Origin: Siphonodentalium dalli
Taxonomy: Eukaryota; Mollusca; Scaphopoda; Gadilida; Siphonodentaliidae
Direction of reading: 5' to 3'
NCBI GenBank assembly: GCA_032622095.1
Contig: CP136065.1
Span: 216,110,151 to 216,174,150, forward strand
DNA: 64,000 bases
Every line of letters starts with the position of its first letter. Position 1 is the first letter of the stretch. The translations under genes were made by a program, and so were the position numbers. Below are positions 1-11,169 of this stretch, piece after piece. The notes below the pieces were generated by a model. The model was not told the DNA's origin. It did not search any database and was given only the letters and a program-made list of their open reading frames with translations.

Positions 1-450
1 AACAACATAGAGATAAAGAAAACAATTTTAATACATGTATCCAAATATTTTTTTATTCAATAAAATCTTCCCAAACGAATGTCTCAATACCTTGGTTTTT
101 CCCTTTCCTTACTGGCCACATATATATACAATTTATTCTAATAAACTTTTCTTTCAGCTCACTGTTATATATATATATATGTATATTTATAAAACTGTGC
201 TCTATTTTTCTTTTGTTGCTATTCTACTATTCTCATGTTACTTGTTCCCATTTACCAATAAAAACATCTAAAAAAAATCCAACTCTTAATTTTATCATTC
301 AATGATTCAGTCCAATTCACTTCAATAATCTATCACTAGTATCGATCAGTATTACGATCAAATTAAAGCCCTTTGTAATCAGCACCTCCACTGATTAAAC
401 ACATCGTTGTGTAAACACGCATGGCTAATCCGCCGTAATCCACCCTCGGC
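1..450. other. AT-rich non-coding stretch
   Basis: No gene or recognisable element. Short TA dinucleotide runs lie near 165-190. Open frames here are low-complexity and look like chance. Confidence 0.5.
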
Positions 451-451
451 G

Positions 452-532
452 AGAGGGACTTGCTGCATTTACCAGGGACTTGCTGCGTTTACCGGGGACT
501 TGCTGCATATCCAGGGACTTGCTGCGTATAGT
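452..532. repeat. Short tandem repeat, unit about 22 bp
   Basis: Four imperfect copies built on GGGACTTGCTGC followed by a variable ATTTACCA-like segment. No function evident. Confidence 0.6.
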
Positions 533-605
533 AGAACCGCTTGTAATCCTGTTTGTGCCGCTTTCCATTGTAGTCTCTCTAGCTTCGATTTATCCTTCTC
601 ATGGT

Positions 606-1535
606 GAATGTCAGCTAACTGGGACCTTGGCTAACTGGGACCTTGGTTATATTTATTACATATATTAGTAGAATAGAACATTGGTAATATAATATTGTTT
701 GTTTTATTTATGTTATTGCTTCAAAAATGTTTTAGATTGTTTCAACCTGACTTAATACAAAAAGTGCCAAGGCATGGTACATAGACGGAACTGTTCATGT
801 TGTGGACAAGCCTTTTAGTCAACTGTTATCTATCCATGCCTTTGTGAGATCTGGTCCCAACTTGAAGCAGCTACCGTTGTGCTTCATTTTAATGTCTAGA
901 AAGACCAAGCTTGACTACAAGAAGGTAAGCTATAATTTGATGAATGAATTTAAATATTTATTATTATTGATTTACAAAATACAAATGAATTTAAATATAT
1001 ATTGTTATTGATTTACAAATTTACAAAATAATGAATAATAAATAAATAATGAAGCAGAATTAATAAAGAGCAGAATTACTAAATGTCAAAATTTCAAATC
1101 AACTATAATTTATTTTCAGGTTTTTGAAGCCGTGTTAACACACCTTCCTTCAGCGAGAGTGACAACGTTCGTGCTCGACTTTGAGGCTGGACTATGACAA
1201 GGCATCAGAGACGTCTTCAACGACCCAATCATCCACGACTGTTCTTTCCACTTTGGGCCAGCGCTATGGTGACATCTACAAGTCGAGAAGCTGCAGATTG
1301 CTTACAACAATTTAATGTTATTTATCTAAAATGTTAACATTTCATTTGTTTTTAACTTTCTCATGACTTAATAAAAATTGATTTTAATGAAATGATTAAT
1401 AATATATCTGAAGGTCCCAGTTAGCCAAGGTCCCAGTTAGCCAGAAGGTCCCAGTTAGCCAAGTCCCAGTTAGCCTGACTTGAGGTCCCAGTTAGCCAAG
1501 GTCCCAGTTAGCCAAGGTCCCAGTTAGCTGGATAC
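606..1535 (+). mobile_element. MULE-type DNA transposon with tandem-repeat terminal inverted repeats
   Basis: The ends carry inverted copies of a 17-bp word: GCTAACTGGGACCTTGG twice at 614-646, and its reverse complement CCAAGGTCCCAGTTAGC in about six imperfect tandem copies at 1410-1529. Both ends start with G. The flanks are TCTCATGGT (597-605) and CCTCATGGT (1536-1544), an 8-of-9 match to a 9-bp target-site duplication, the size usual for MULEs. Inside is a MULE transposase relic (766-1320). The length of 930 bp is far short of an autonomous MULE, so this is a deletion derivative. Confidence 0.7.
766..1320 (+). pseudogene. MULE transposase fragment, two exons, inactivated
   Basis: Exon 1 (766-924) reads [13 protein letters not shown], then SIHAFVRSG and LPLCFILMS. 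This is the start of the MULE transposase catalytic domain (PF10551 type) as seen in animal FLYWCH-linked elements. A GT-AG intron at 925-1119 joins in phase 0 to exon 2, which reads VFEAVLTHLP, then TTFVLDFEAGL, then HDCSFHFGPALW. The second catalytic aspartate is in the LDFE motif. Two in-frame TGA stops, at 1195-1197 and 1270-1272, break exon 2; the second sits where CGA (Arg) would be expected, a likely CpG decay. The N-terminal zinc finger and the C-terminal half are missing. It cannot make an active enzyme. Confidence 0.75.
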
Positions 1536-2214
1536 CCTCATGGTATGGATCCCATATTGTGGCAGCGTATTCTAGTTGGGGACGGACTAGCGCTATGTAT
1601 GCTGTTTTCGGACAGTATCTTAAGTGTCTTAGAAGGAAATGGAATGAAACTCTTTACCCAGGAAATATTTCCTGGACGAGTTGACTTCGGCCAGAGTCAT
1701 CCTGTTACTATAAGTGTGTTGTGATAATGTCAATGAAGTTTAATGAATGTATCTTCGAAGATGTCGCTATCTAAATAAGGACATACGTCAAAATGTTGTA
1801 GAAACATCCTCAATCTCAGCGAAATGTGTTTCGCTGGGCGAAATGTGTTTCGCTAGGCGCAGACATCTTGGAATGGCGTGTTCTATTTGCGATCGGAGTT
1901 GCAACCGGAACTTGCGTCGAATTTAGGACAGTCAGGTTTGTGCATGTGTGTTTGCGTCAGAAAGGAGTCGATTAGATTATCAACGAAAGAAGAATACAGT
2001 GTTACACACAAGTGTTGGCATGTTTTTCTTTGATCTGGTAGATAATATTATTCCTTACTGAAATTCAAAAACTGCACTGAACCAGAAATCTATATTTGTG
2101 TTCTTGTCGTCTTCGACTTTCAACTTAAAGTGACACTGACAGTGACACATACCTGATATTTGAAGTTTCAAGTTTGTATATAGGCTAACACTGCATTCTG
2201 ACTGACAAGACAAC
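1536..2214. other. 5' flank of the Tim gene, no element recognised
   Basis: Contains a doubled small palindrome at about 1818-1855 (GCGAAATGTGTTTCGC twice in tandem). The 200 bp before 2215 presumably hold the promoter and 5' UTR of the Tim gene. No TATA box stands out. Confidence 0.4.
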
Positions 2215-2619
2215 ATGCATAACCTTTTAGATGACAAGCAACACCAAAGGAACCTCAAAGACTTTCTTATGTTATATAACAAATTGACAGAAAAATGTTT
2301 CTCAGAATGTATTATCAACTTGAATTACAGAAATGTTACCCCAGAAGAGGAATTATGTGTCAATAGATGTTCGGAAAAGTATGTGGCATTTAATCAGAGG
2401 ATGATGGGGATATTTATTGATCACCAGAATGTCAAACAAAAGTTAGAAATGGAGGCACAACAGAAAGCTGCCGAGGCCTTGCAACAGAAAGCGGCTGCTG
2501 AAGCATTGCAGCAGAGTGTTCAGTCGACTGCACAACCTGACAATCTATCCAACACTGATAGCAAGATTGCTGTGAAAAACGACACTGATGTGAAACCTGC
2601 GCCTTCAATAACTATATGA
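2215..2619 (+). CDS. TIMM10B: Small Tim chaperone, TIMM10B (Tim9b)-like, single exon
   Basis: 134 residues. Small Tim proteins form hexameric chaperones in the mitochondrial intermembrane space that carry hydrophobic precursors to the TIM22 translocase; TIMM10B is the animal-specific member docked at TIM22. The sequence has the diagnostic twin CX3C motifs, C28-X3-C32 and C48-X3-C52, 15 residues apart. The preceding stretch RNLKDFLMLYNKLTEKCF aligns with the N-terminal helix of vertebrate TIMM10B. There is no presequence, as expected for MIA40-imported proteins. The tail (residues about 80-134) is longer than in vertebrates, with a duplicated Gln/Ala-rich stretch (QQKAAEALQQKAAAEALQQ) and then a polar end. 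The ATG at 2215 has A at -3. Vertebrate TIMM10B has introns; this copy has none in its CDS, so a retrocopy origin is possible, but the frame is intact. Family call confident; TIMM10B over other small Tims likely. Confidence 0.88.
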   Translation: MHNLLDDKQHQRNLKDFLMLYNKLTEKCFSECIINLNYRNVTPEEELCVNRCSEKYVAFNQRMMGIFIDHQNVKQKLEMEAQQKAAEALQQKAAAEALQQSVQSTAQPDNLSNTDSKIAVKNDTDVKPAPSITI

Positions 2620-2757
2620 AATATGCAATTGATTTATGGATTATTTCACAAATATGAATATCTATTAAAATTGTAGCTTGTGACAAACTAGTGCAATATG
2701 CAGTTGATTTATTAATTATTAGTACAGTGTATGAATATCAATTAAAATTGTAGCTGC
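2620..2757 (+). repeat. Tandemly duplicated 3' UTR segment with two polyadenylation signals
   Basis: Two diverged copies (about 2620-2690 and 2695-2757) share the order AATATGCA(A/G)TTGATTTAT, then ATGAATATC, then ATTAAAATTGTAGCT. Each carries ATTAAA, at 2664-2669 and 2741-2746, so the Tim transcript could end at either site. Confidence 0.65.
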
Positions 2758-2776
2758 ATGTAAATTATTTTAAATT

Positions 2777-3173
2777 TAAAGATATATTATGGACTTGTTT
2801 GGATGCATGAAACTGATAAGTTAGTACTCATGTGCTAAATATGCCAACTGGGAATGTAGCATTCTACTAGCGTCACCGAAACTCTCAAAGAAATTGACCA
2901 TACCACTCCATAGATATATCACCGTCTGAACTACGCTTAATTGTAAATATTTACATCTTGATTCGGGACGCAACAATCGGCGATAAACTTATATTAAACG
3001 CAAATGTTTTGCCATCGAGGGTCATTGCATTGAATTAATATATAAGAATGGCAGTGTGTGCTGTAAATTTGGATTAATATTCGTAAAAATAACTACCTTG
3101 AGCAAGATTACTCTCCATTTCTATTTGATCACCCAACCGGAGTGATTCACAATTTCAAATCACTTTAAATGGT
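2777..3173 (+). repeat. Dispersed repeat family R, copy 1
   Basis: About 370 bp, also found at 46673-47045 (same strand), 30539-30905 and, split by a pearl element, at 27985-29516 (opposite strand). Shared landmarks include TTGTAAATATTTACATC, CCATCGAGGGTC-like and GATCACCC. One end is near CACATCACTTTAA. No coding capacity; class unknown. Confidence 0.7.
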
Positions 3174-3670
3174 TATTATATGCTTAAATCTTGAGGTGAA
3201 ATTTAGGGTTATTAGACTGATATTCCGACCCCCAGCTGGCGTACATATACCCTCGTAAGAAATGCAAAGGTTGATATTCTGTAGTTGTACTATTTTAAAG
3301 AACAAAACATTTGAACTTTGGAAGAAATTCATGTCAGTATTTACTTTAGCTCATTAAGACCAATTTAAGAGGGCGGTCAAGTGACCAACTTTGAATGGGG
3401 ATTTCCATGCAAATCTTTGGAACAAAAGTTATACATGAAGCAGTTATCCATGAACTAAATAAGGCATATCATTGCAGTCAGATTATTTAGCTGGCAAGTG
3501 GGCTAGGTGAATTGTCAATTTTTGCTATAATTGATTTTTGAGAATTTTGTTCACGAATTAATACAGCACTTGACCTACTTTTTAAAAATCAATGTAAAAT
3601 TCAAAAATTAATACACTAACATTCTAATGGAACAAATTCCAAGCTGACCCACGTCACCCACCAGATAAAT
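3174..3670. other. Unassigned AT-rich DNA
   Basis: Nothing recognised beyond short homopolymer runs. Confidence 0.4.
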
Positions 3671-4099
3671 ATGACCAAAGGTACGACCTGTAGGCCGTGC
3701 CAAAGAATTTAGTCATGCAAAGAGTAAAATCTAAGATGGCTGCCGGTGGCCATGTTTTTTGGCTGAATGACCCAAAAATTACTCGTTCCCATTTACATGT
3801 CAATATTAACATCCATGACAAATTTCATGATGATCAGACGAACAGTACGACCTGTAGCCCATGCTATTGGATTGAATATTGAAATCCAAGATGGGCGCTG
3901 GCGGCCATGTTTTTTTTCCGAATGATCCCAAAATGAATCGTTTCGGTCTAAATGTTGATGTCAACAGCTATGTCAAATTTCATAATGATCCGACAAAAGG
4001 TACGACCTGTAGCCTGTATTGTTGACGAATCATGCACACGGACGATGGACGACAAAGCCATGGCAATAGCTCAAACTTTACAAAGTAAAGTTGAGCTAA
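3671..4099 (+). mobile_element. Pearl-type Helentron-like element, 5'-truncated (P1)
   Basis: Two to three core units of about 160 bp (landmarks AAGATGGCTGC, GGCCATGTTTTTTGG, ACTCGTTCCCAT, GGTACGACCTGTAG). They are followed by an ACGG-like tract, CATGGCAATAGCTCAAAC, and a 3' hairpin ending in GAGCTAA at 4099. The 5' end seen in the copies at 28.1 and 52.2 kb is missing. Confidence 0.7.
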
Positions 4100-4285
4100 T
4101 AATTAGGGATGGCACCTTCAGACCTAAGTTCCACCCAATGAAATTGGGCGGGAGGAGTTGATTACCCCAACATGATACAAAGTGCATATACCTGTTGCAT
4201 ATCTTCAATGTGTCAGTAACAATGTCCTGAAGTTTTAGGTAAATACTAAATAGGATACAAACTGTAGGAGGAGTTGATTTCACAG

Positions 4286-4685
4286 TTAACCCTTTACCCA
4301 ACAGAACGACCCTGTGCCAATGCATTCTCTTATATATGTGAGTCGACCATAGGTCGCCTCGCATATATAAGAGAATGCATTGGCTTAACACATTAAATAT
4401 TATAAAATTGTTAAAGAATGTAAGAAAAAATGGTAAAAAGTGTTAAAAAAAGTTTTTTTTTAGGCCAATGCATTCTCTTATATATGCGAGGCGACCTATG
4501 GTCGACTCGCATATATAAGAGAATGCATTGGCACAGGGCATAACTGTAACTATCACAATGTGGTCAAGGAGCCGGTTCCAATGATATCCATATTTGTATG
4601 GTTCTATTGAGACAGACCGAAGATATTTTAGGCTGTTGAAGCTTTATTTGGCCGGTTTTGGCCGGTTTGTTGGGTAAAGGGTTAA
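4286..4685 (+). mobile_element. Piggybac-like MITE, family A, copy 1
   Basis: Ends are TTAA-CCCTTTACCCAACA and its inverse TGTTGGGTAAAGGG-TTAA, with TTAA on both sides as in piggyBac insertions. Two 67-bp near-perfect palindromes lie at 4317-4383 and 4465-4531, in opposite orientation. The right part holds a conserved single-copy stretch (GAGCCGGTTCCAATGATATC) and paired GGCCGGTTT words. Non-coding. Confidence 0.85.
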
Positions 4686-4689
4686 GGTA

Positions 4690-5665
4690 TCCAAATCCGG
4701 ATGGACGAAGATCATTTCTAAAGTCACCCGAACTTTGAAAAAGTTGAGGGACAAAAAATGTCTTCCAGAAATTGATTGATGAAATGATCTCTGGCAGCAA
4801 AGATCCAGCTACAAAAATGAGCACCTAACTCATTAGCCAGGGCACTGAACAGTTAAAATGTAAAGTCTGAAAACTTCTAAAGCATTTATTCATTAACAAA
4901 AATAACTCATCTTTGAATAAAATATTTTTTACATAAGCAATAATTTGTTGCTCCCATCTGGAGCCATTATTACTGGTACATAAAAATTCAATCCTGACCA
5001 TGTTGGAAAACTTATCAATGTGACAAAATTGTATGGCAAGTTAGGGGCATCCACACAACATTGATCTTTTCAACACATATATCCTATGTAGTATGTAATA
5101 AATCCTCCAAATCTACATTGTAACATTGCCATCTTCTGACAAGGTGACACAACCATTACAAATGTGAAAAAAGGCTCTATATTATATTGTATTGGATCAA
5201 AATCTAATTGCATAGAGGAACATTATTAACAAGACCTAAGCTCCATTTCTATTGATAGCATAATGACCTTGAAATTGGCTCAGTTTTGTTTTGAAATTCG
5301 GCAGTGTGGAAAAAATATACACCGAGAATGGACATATAACAACCAAGAAAAATATTTTTGTTCACAACCGTATTCGAGTGATTACATGGAACCAATGTAT
5401 TTTCAAAGCAGTCTGATTTATAAAGCACTGTACTTTATCAAATATGGCACTGTATACCGTTTATATTACTACATGTACATGGTGATTGTTTACAAAAGAC
5501 ATCATGGACAAACGTTTTACAGCTTGTGACCAAACAAGAAAACTATGTGATGAAACATGCTCCTATCTGTCCCTATGCATCTTACAGTCCAAGTTTCCTT
5601 CAATGTAAATTAGCTAGTGAAATGAGTACTATAAGGGATAATACTGGTTTACGTCGAAGTACGGT
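4690..5665. other. Intergenic DNA without recognised features
   Basis: Open frames near 5263-5717 have no family resemblance and are AT-rich. No splice or repeat signals identified. Confidence 0.4.
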
Positions 5666-5669
5666 TGCC

Positions 5670-6036
5670 TTAACCCTTTACCCAACAAACCGGCCAAATA
5701 AAGCTTCAACAGCCTAAAATATCTTCGGTCTGTCTCAATAGAACCATACAAATATGGATATCATTGGAACCGGCTCATTGACCACATTGTGATGGTTATA
5801 GTTATGCCCTGTGCCAATGCATGTTCTTATATATGCGAGTCGACCATAGGTCGCCTCGCATATATAAGAGAATGCATTGGCCTAAAAAAAATATTTTTCT
5901 ACATTCTTTGACAATTTTATAATTTTTAATATGTTAAGCCAATGCATTCTCTTATATATGCGAGGCGACCTATGGTCGACTCGCATATATAAGAGAATGC
6001 ATTGGCACAGGGCCCTTCTGTTGGGTAAAGGGTTAA
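5670..6036 (-). mobile_element. Piggybac-like MITE, family A, copy 2
   Basis: Same family as the copy at 4286, inverted. TTAA at 5670-5673 and 6033-6036. Both hairpins are present; the left one has a GCATGTTC change in its outer arm. Confidence 0.85.
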
Positions 6037-6790
6037 TTTTCTATAGCTGACTTTAAGCGTAATTCATTTGCTGATCTAAAATAACAATTAAATGTGATAC
6101 AATGTCAGTTGTGACAGTAAATCGGATTATTCCATAGAAGACATGATATTTGTTCTGAATGCCACACGAGTTATCAATTGAAAGCGGTAATTTAATATGA
6201 AAAATACAAATTATCACAATGTTTACATAATTTCAAAAAAATACGAGCTCATTTTACCTTGCTAATTGACCATCGTGTGGTAAACGTACAGGTTAACAAT
6301 GTGTGGTTACTTTTATTCTGAGCGGAATTTAACATTAAAGTTTGATTGTAATGCATCATTATGACCACAAGATCACTCTTTCCAATAAATATAGCATTCT
6401 GTGTTGAGTTAAATGATAAAGTCGATTAAAATTGACGAAAATTCCAGCCACTTACACCCCGTTATAGTAAGGTATAAGCAGGATGCTTTGACGCAAATTA
6501 GTACCTATCCCTACTAATTTCATTAGCTGCTTTATGTCAAGAGGAAACTTGGACTATGCATTTTACTGTTAAACTGCAGTCACACTCCACCAGTCAACAC
6601 CAGTGGGCATTTATTTAACCAAGAATACACTGTAGATGAACAGAAGTGATTATTTGTATGTGTTTTTGTAGGACTGTAATTCAAGTCAGTGAAAGAGAAA
6701 ATAAGTCAAAATATTGAATAGAATTATGTTATTTTTCCCCGCAAATACCTGGAAAATAACCACCAAAAGTTGCTTTCCTCGAATCGGTGG
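6037..6790. other. Unassigned stretch with a low-copy repeat
   Basis: The segment about 6420-6560 (GATTAAAATTGACGAAAATT and following) resembles 12945-13080, suggesting a second old dispersed repeat. No coding features. Confidence 0.4.
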
Positions 6791-6792
6791 TA

Positions 6793-6926
6793 CAGTAATG
6801 CCCTAAGTAATCGACTGCTTAACCACAGCAGAATTATGGGTAACTTTTCTGGATTTAGTCGGAAATATGGCTTATTGCCATTCGTCGGAAAGCTCTCGGG
6901 GAGAGCTTTCCGATGAATGGCAACAA
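6793..6926 (+). mobile_element. Palindromic TA-target MITE, family M, copy 1 (right arm truncated)
   Basis: Starts TA-CAGTAATGCCCTAAG and continues through GGATTTAGTCGGAAATATGG to the central GAGAGCTTTCCGATGAATGG. The right arm stops after CAACAAG, where a GAAAGGGTTAAG sequence, the end of a TTAA element, is joined. Confidence 0.8.
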
Positions 6927-7392
6927 GAAAGGGTTGAAAGGGTTAAGGTCTGAATCGCTGCACCCCTAACGAAAACATGTACAAATAATAACTTCCATTT
7001 CAGAATACAAATCTGGTTAATCAACACTTAAACAAGACTGGTTAGTGAAAATAATATTCTTGTAGAGGTTTCCAATCATGATCAGGATTAACAATATCAA
7101 GGGTGAAAAATAATAACCCAAATTTTTTTATAAACCCACATACAATTACAATATGAATACAACAGTTTCAAAATGATAAATAATTAGTATCACATAAGTT
7201 TAATACAAAACAAATTCGAATTTAATATTAATATTATGACATATGAAAATGCATAATTATGTATTAATAATTCTCTGTGAAAGAAATGTGATACTATTAA
7301 GAATGTGTCTCGAACATGTTCTCTTTTTATTTCAAATAATTCATACATCATTATCTAGTGTGACAGTGCTAATCTACATGTACCATTCTCAA

Positions 7393-7666
7393 TTAACCCT
7401 TTGAGTGCCAGGTCCGATTTTTTTATCAACCCATATACCCTGTGCCAATGCATTCTCTTATATATGCGAGTCGACCATAGGTCGCCTCGCATATATAAGA
7501 GAATGCATTGGCCTAACAATTTTTCATCATTTGTTATTATTTTTTACAATTTTAATAAATTTTTTTAAATCTAAAAACAAAAAAATGTTTTTTATTTTTT
7601 TAGGGCCGATTTTACAGACCGTAAATTAGAGCCGATGAGATCGGCCCCTGGCACTGAAAGAGCTAA
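7393..7666 (+). mobile_element. Piggybac-like MITE, family C, copy 1
   Basis: Left end TTAA-CCCTTTGAGTGCCAGGTCC; right end CCTGGCACTGAAAGAG-CTAA (TTAA decayed to CTAA). One 67-bp hairpin at 7446-7512 is the same module as in families A and B. Right half has GCCGATGAGATCGGCC. Confidence 0.8.
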
Positions 7667-7692
7667 AAACCATTCAAAACGGCCAATATAAA

Positions 7693-8441
7693 TGAAAATG
7701 TCAATGACACTGTAGCTCAACTTGGAGAGTGGATAAATTAAATGTCACACATGACAGTCAATGGAGCGATAAAGAATGCAGAAAGTTTAAATGTTTAAGT
7801 AATACCAGAGGTTAACCCGAAGAGCCATATGAAGTAATGGATCAATTGGATGGAAAATGTTGGCTGTTTGGCATGCCAAGGAATTTAGTCATGCAAAGAG
7901 TAAAATCGAAGATGGCTGCTGGAAGCCATTTTACAAATTTGATAGCTCCCATCTAGAGGTGATATTAACATACCTGAACATTTAAAAAACATTCTCCAAA
8001 AAAATGCAGACTGTAGGGCGTGCTGGTGGATTCAAATTGGAAATCCAAGATGGCTGCTAGCTAAATTTCAGAAGAAAAAAATTAACGCTCCCATCTAGAG
8101 GTCACCCTGAAGATTCAAATGAGGATGTGGTCTGCAGAGTGTGCCAAAGGATTTAGTCATGCAAAGAGTAAAATCAAAGATGGCTGCCGACGGTCCTGTT
8201 TTTCAAATTATTATGTTCAAATTTGATGGCTCCCATCTAGAGGCAATCTTAAACATGCCTGTAAATTTTCAATACATTTCTAAAAAAAAATGATGGCTCC
8301 CATCTGGAGGTCACCAAAAGGATCCATATGAAGTTTTGATGATGATCGGATGAAGGATGTGGCCTGTAAGGTGTGCTGAAGGAAATTGTTGACAAGACGC
8401 ACTGACAGACGATGGACACCAACCATTGCAATAGCTCAAAC
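7693..8441 (+). mobile_element. Pearl-type Helentron-like element, diverged (P2)
   Basis: Begins TGAAAATGTCAATGACACTG and TAGCTCAACTT like the complete copies. Core units are an older variant (GATGGCTCCCATCTAGAGG). Ends in GACGATGGACACC and AATAGCTCAAAC without a clear terminal hairpin. Confidence 0.65.
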
Positions 8442-8592
8442 TGACCATGATCATTTATGTTAGGAAGAATAAAATATAAAAAAATAAAATTTACCCGCCC
8501 GACCCAAATTTTGTGAAAACTTTGGATGTAAATCAAGCGTTTTATTAATATTGTCCTGAGACATATTCTCTTACCATGCAGGTCACATGCAA

Positions 8593-8807
8593 TTAACCCT
8601 TTCAGTGCCAAGTCCGATTTTTGTATCAACCCATATTTCCTTGATCATTTTTCAAATTTATTGATTATAATAATGTGATACATTGATGGAAAGAGCTCTT
8701 TGAGCTCTTTCCATCAATGTATCACATTATTATAATCAATAAATTTGAAAAATGATCAAGGAAATATGGGTTGATACAAAAATCGGACTGGGCACTGAAA
8801 GGGTTAA
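8593..8807. mobile_element. Fully palindromic TTAA element, family D
   Basis: A 215-bp near-perfect inverted repeat centred at about 8700 (GAAAGAGCTC-TTTGAGCTCTTTC). Ends are TTAA-CCCTTTCAGTGCC and GGCACTGAAAGGG-TTAA. The first 45 bp match family C, but the interior is different and lacks the 67-bp module. Confidence 0.8.
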
Positions 8808-9129
8808 ATGACTATTTTGTAGTCCTTTCACACTTTCATATTTGCAGCAAACTTTTTGTTTCGATTTAGCTCTTATTTACTGAATCAATTGCAAAGCTCT
8901 GAATGGGTTACTGAGAATCATATAACAATGCTTGGTTAAGATCGCAGATGAATCACAAAATGAATAGCTTTTATGCATAAAAAAATAAGTAAAACTAAAT
9001 CACTCATCCACAAATGGAACGGAACAAATTTTCTCAAACATTTTTCAAGAATTTTATGTTGAAATTTTCTGAGAAGAAAATGAGATCTCAAGTCCGGAAA
9101 GTTTAAAGTGTGCAAAATGATAGGTTTAG

Positions 9130-9497
9130 TGAACGTTCAGATGACCATGATACAATCGTAAGTGGAAAGATTTCCGTCGTAGGAAGTAACTGGTAGTTGG
9201 ACTACGTATGCTCACGTCAAAATCATAGGTAAAAAAATAATATCAAGTTTGATTTTAGATACGAAATAATGGCGTATCCTTGGTTACCTCCACTTTCGAT
9301 GTAATCGCAGTCGTGTGTACGTAAAAATCATAGCTGGAAATGACCGTTGGGTAGTCAATCAGATGCTTTAGGAACAACCTACAATATCATTATGTACGAC
9401 GACATCGCAATCGTCTGAACAAACTATCCACGATCTCGTCGGGCCCGATTCCTCCACTTACGATTGAATCATGGTCGTCTGAAAATTCACTTACATG
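9130..9497. mobile_element. Nonautonomous DNA transposon with perfect 9-bp target duplication
   Basis: Flanked by identical TAGGTTTAG at 9121-9129 and 9498-9506. The terminal inverted repeats share TTCAGA(T/C)GACCATGAT then CAATCGTAAGTGGA. 368 bp, non-coding, CpG-richer than its surroundings. A 9-bp duplication suits MULE; 8 bp (hAT) cannot be excluded. Confidence 0.7.
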
Positions 9498-9746
9498 TAG
9501 GTTTAGCTCTAATTTCAAAGATGTCTTGATATAATATAAACAAGTGTAAATACTGAATGAATACTTTCCCTAATCTTAATATTTGAACATCCTTAAATTG
9601 TATCCGCTTCTGAAAGTTGGGGAAATATAAAGAAAGGATAAGGTAAAAAAAAAAACATGGCACTCAAATCACAACAAACACTGACAGCTCTATTCGTGAA
9701 AATATTGTAAGAACTTTTGCAGTAAATATCAGTCCAATAGCATGGC

Positions 9747-10104
9747 TTAACCCTTTCATGACAGGGAGCTGCACTGGCGCAACATTAAAGACCCTGTGCC
9801 AATGCATTCTCATATATATGCGAGTCGACCATAGGTCGCCTCGCATATATAGAGAATGTATTGGTCTAATCTTTTTTTTTCTTACATTCTTTAACAATTT
9901 TTATAATTTTTTCTTACATTCTTTCACAATTTTATCATTTTTTAACAATTTTTTCTTACATTCTTCATCAATTTTTTATAATTTTTTATTACACTCTTTA
10001 ACCATTTTTATCACTTTTTATCCTTTTTTCTTCCATTTTTTCATTTTTTTCCAATCACAGGGTTTTTGCAAAAATTCATGAAGCTCCTGTCATGAAAGGG
10101 TTAA
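9747..10104 (+). mobile_element. Piggybac-like MITE, family B, copy 1
   Basis: Ends TTAA-CCCTTTCATGACAGGGAGC and GCTCCTGTCATGAAAGGG-TTAA. One copy of the 67-bp hairpin module starts at 9796, followed by pyrimidine-rich repeats of TTTTTCTTACATTCTTT type to about 10050. Confidence 0.8.
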
Positions 10105-10479
10105 ATACAAAAATAATATGGAAATTATCTATGAATGAATGGAACTGATTAACTAATGAATGTGTCTGCAAATTTACAAATTATACATATCAGTCTTCAC
10201 TCAAGCCTTGAATTGTCCAGGTCATTGAAGGTCGAAACCTCCCAAAAACCAATGTTATGTCCAGTTAAAATTATAATACAGTGGTCATAGTGGCAGAAGC
10301 TAATATAGGTTGTGATTATCAATCACAGAACAGAACTACTGACTGGAAACAAAAGATTATAGACATACTGTCTAATTATTTCAGTGATTCGAAGTGATTG
10401 AATAGCATTCAGATGAGCACGCTGCATGCGTTGTGTTGAAATTGGATTACAAACAATAACACTAACGGCTGCGATGCTA
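10105..10479. other. Unassigned stretch
   Basis: No feature seen. Confidence 0.4.
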
Positions 10480-10681
10480 CAGTAATGCCCTAATTAATCG
10501 ACTCCATAACCACAGCAGAATTATGGGTAATTTTTCAGGATTTAGTCGGAAATATGGCTTGTTGCCATTCATCGGAGAGAGCTTTCCAATGACTGGCAAC
10601 AAGCCATATTTCCGACTAAATCCTGAAAAATTACCCATAATTCTGCTGTGGTTAAGTGGTCAATTACTTTGGGCATTACTG
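10480..10681. mobile_element. Palindromic TA-target MITE, family M, copy 2
   Basis: Complete: TA-CAGTAATGCCCTAATTAA to GGGCATTACTG-TA, 202 bp, folding end to end. The open frame through it is only a by-product of the palindrome. Confidence 0.85.
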
Positions 10682-10989
10682 TACCTTATATGTGCATTAT
10701 TTGTTTTCAGTTGATAAAAGATGGTGGATGTTTTGAAGCGAAGGAAAGCGACTTGTATTTATGTCAATAATTTGTTCGTTGTTTGTATTTAACATTATCA
10801 TAGATTTATTTTATTCAGATCGATTGATTTGCAATATTGCATTATTCCAATAACGGAACTTATAAGCAGGAATTATTGATTAGAAGTTCTGCATTACAAC
10901 GCAACATACACACCTGTGAAAATGATTTAACACAGAAAACAGGATCAGAATGAAGCTCCCCAGTTGAAGTCGTTATTGTTAACCCATCA

Positions 10990-11165
10990 GTCACCTTTAT
11001 TATGCAAATTGTCTTCTGGAATTAGGTGATATAGAAACTGAACAGAAGGGGAAAGCGACCAAAACAATGTTAATTTGAGACTATAGATACTTCCCAGAAG
11101 ATGAGGCCTGAGCAGAATGAGGTCTCTGGAGGGTGAATTTCGGGTGAATTTCATAAATTCACCCT
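10990..11165 (-). mobile_element. Family H element fragment
   Basis: Contains CTTCCCAGAAGATGAGGCC, GCAGAATGAGGTC and GGGTGAATTT in the order of the H interior, reversed. Truncated on both sides. Confidence 0.55.
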
Positions 11166-11169
11166 TTGG

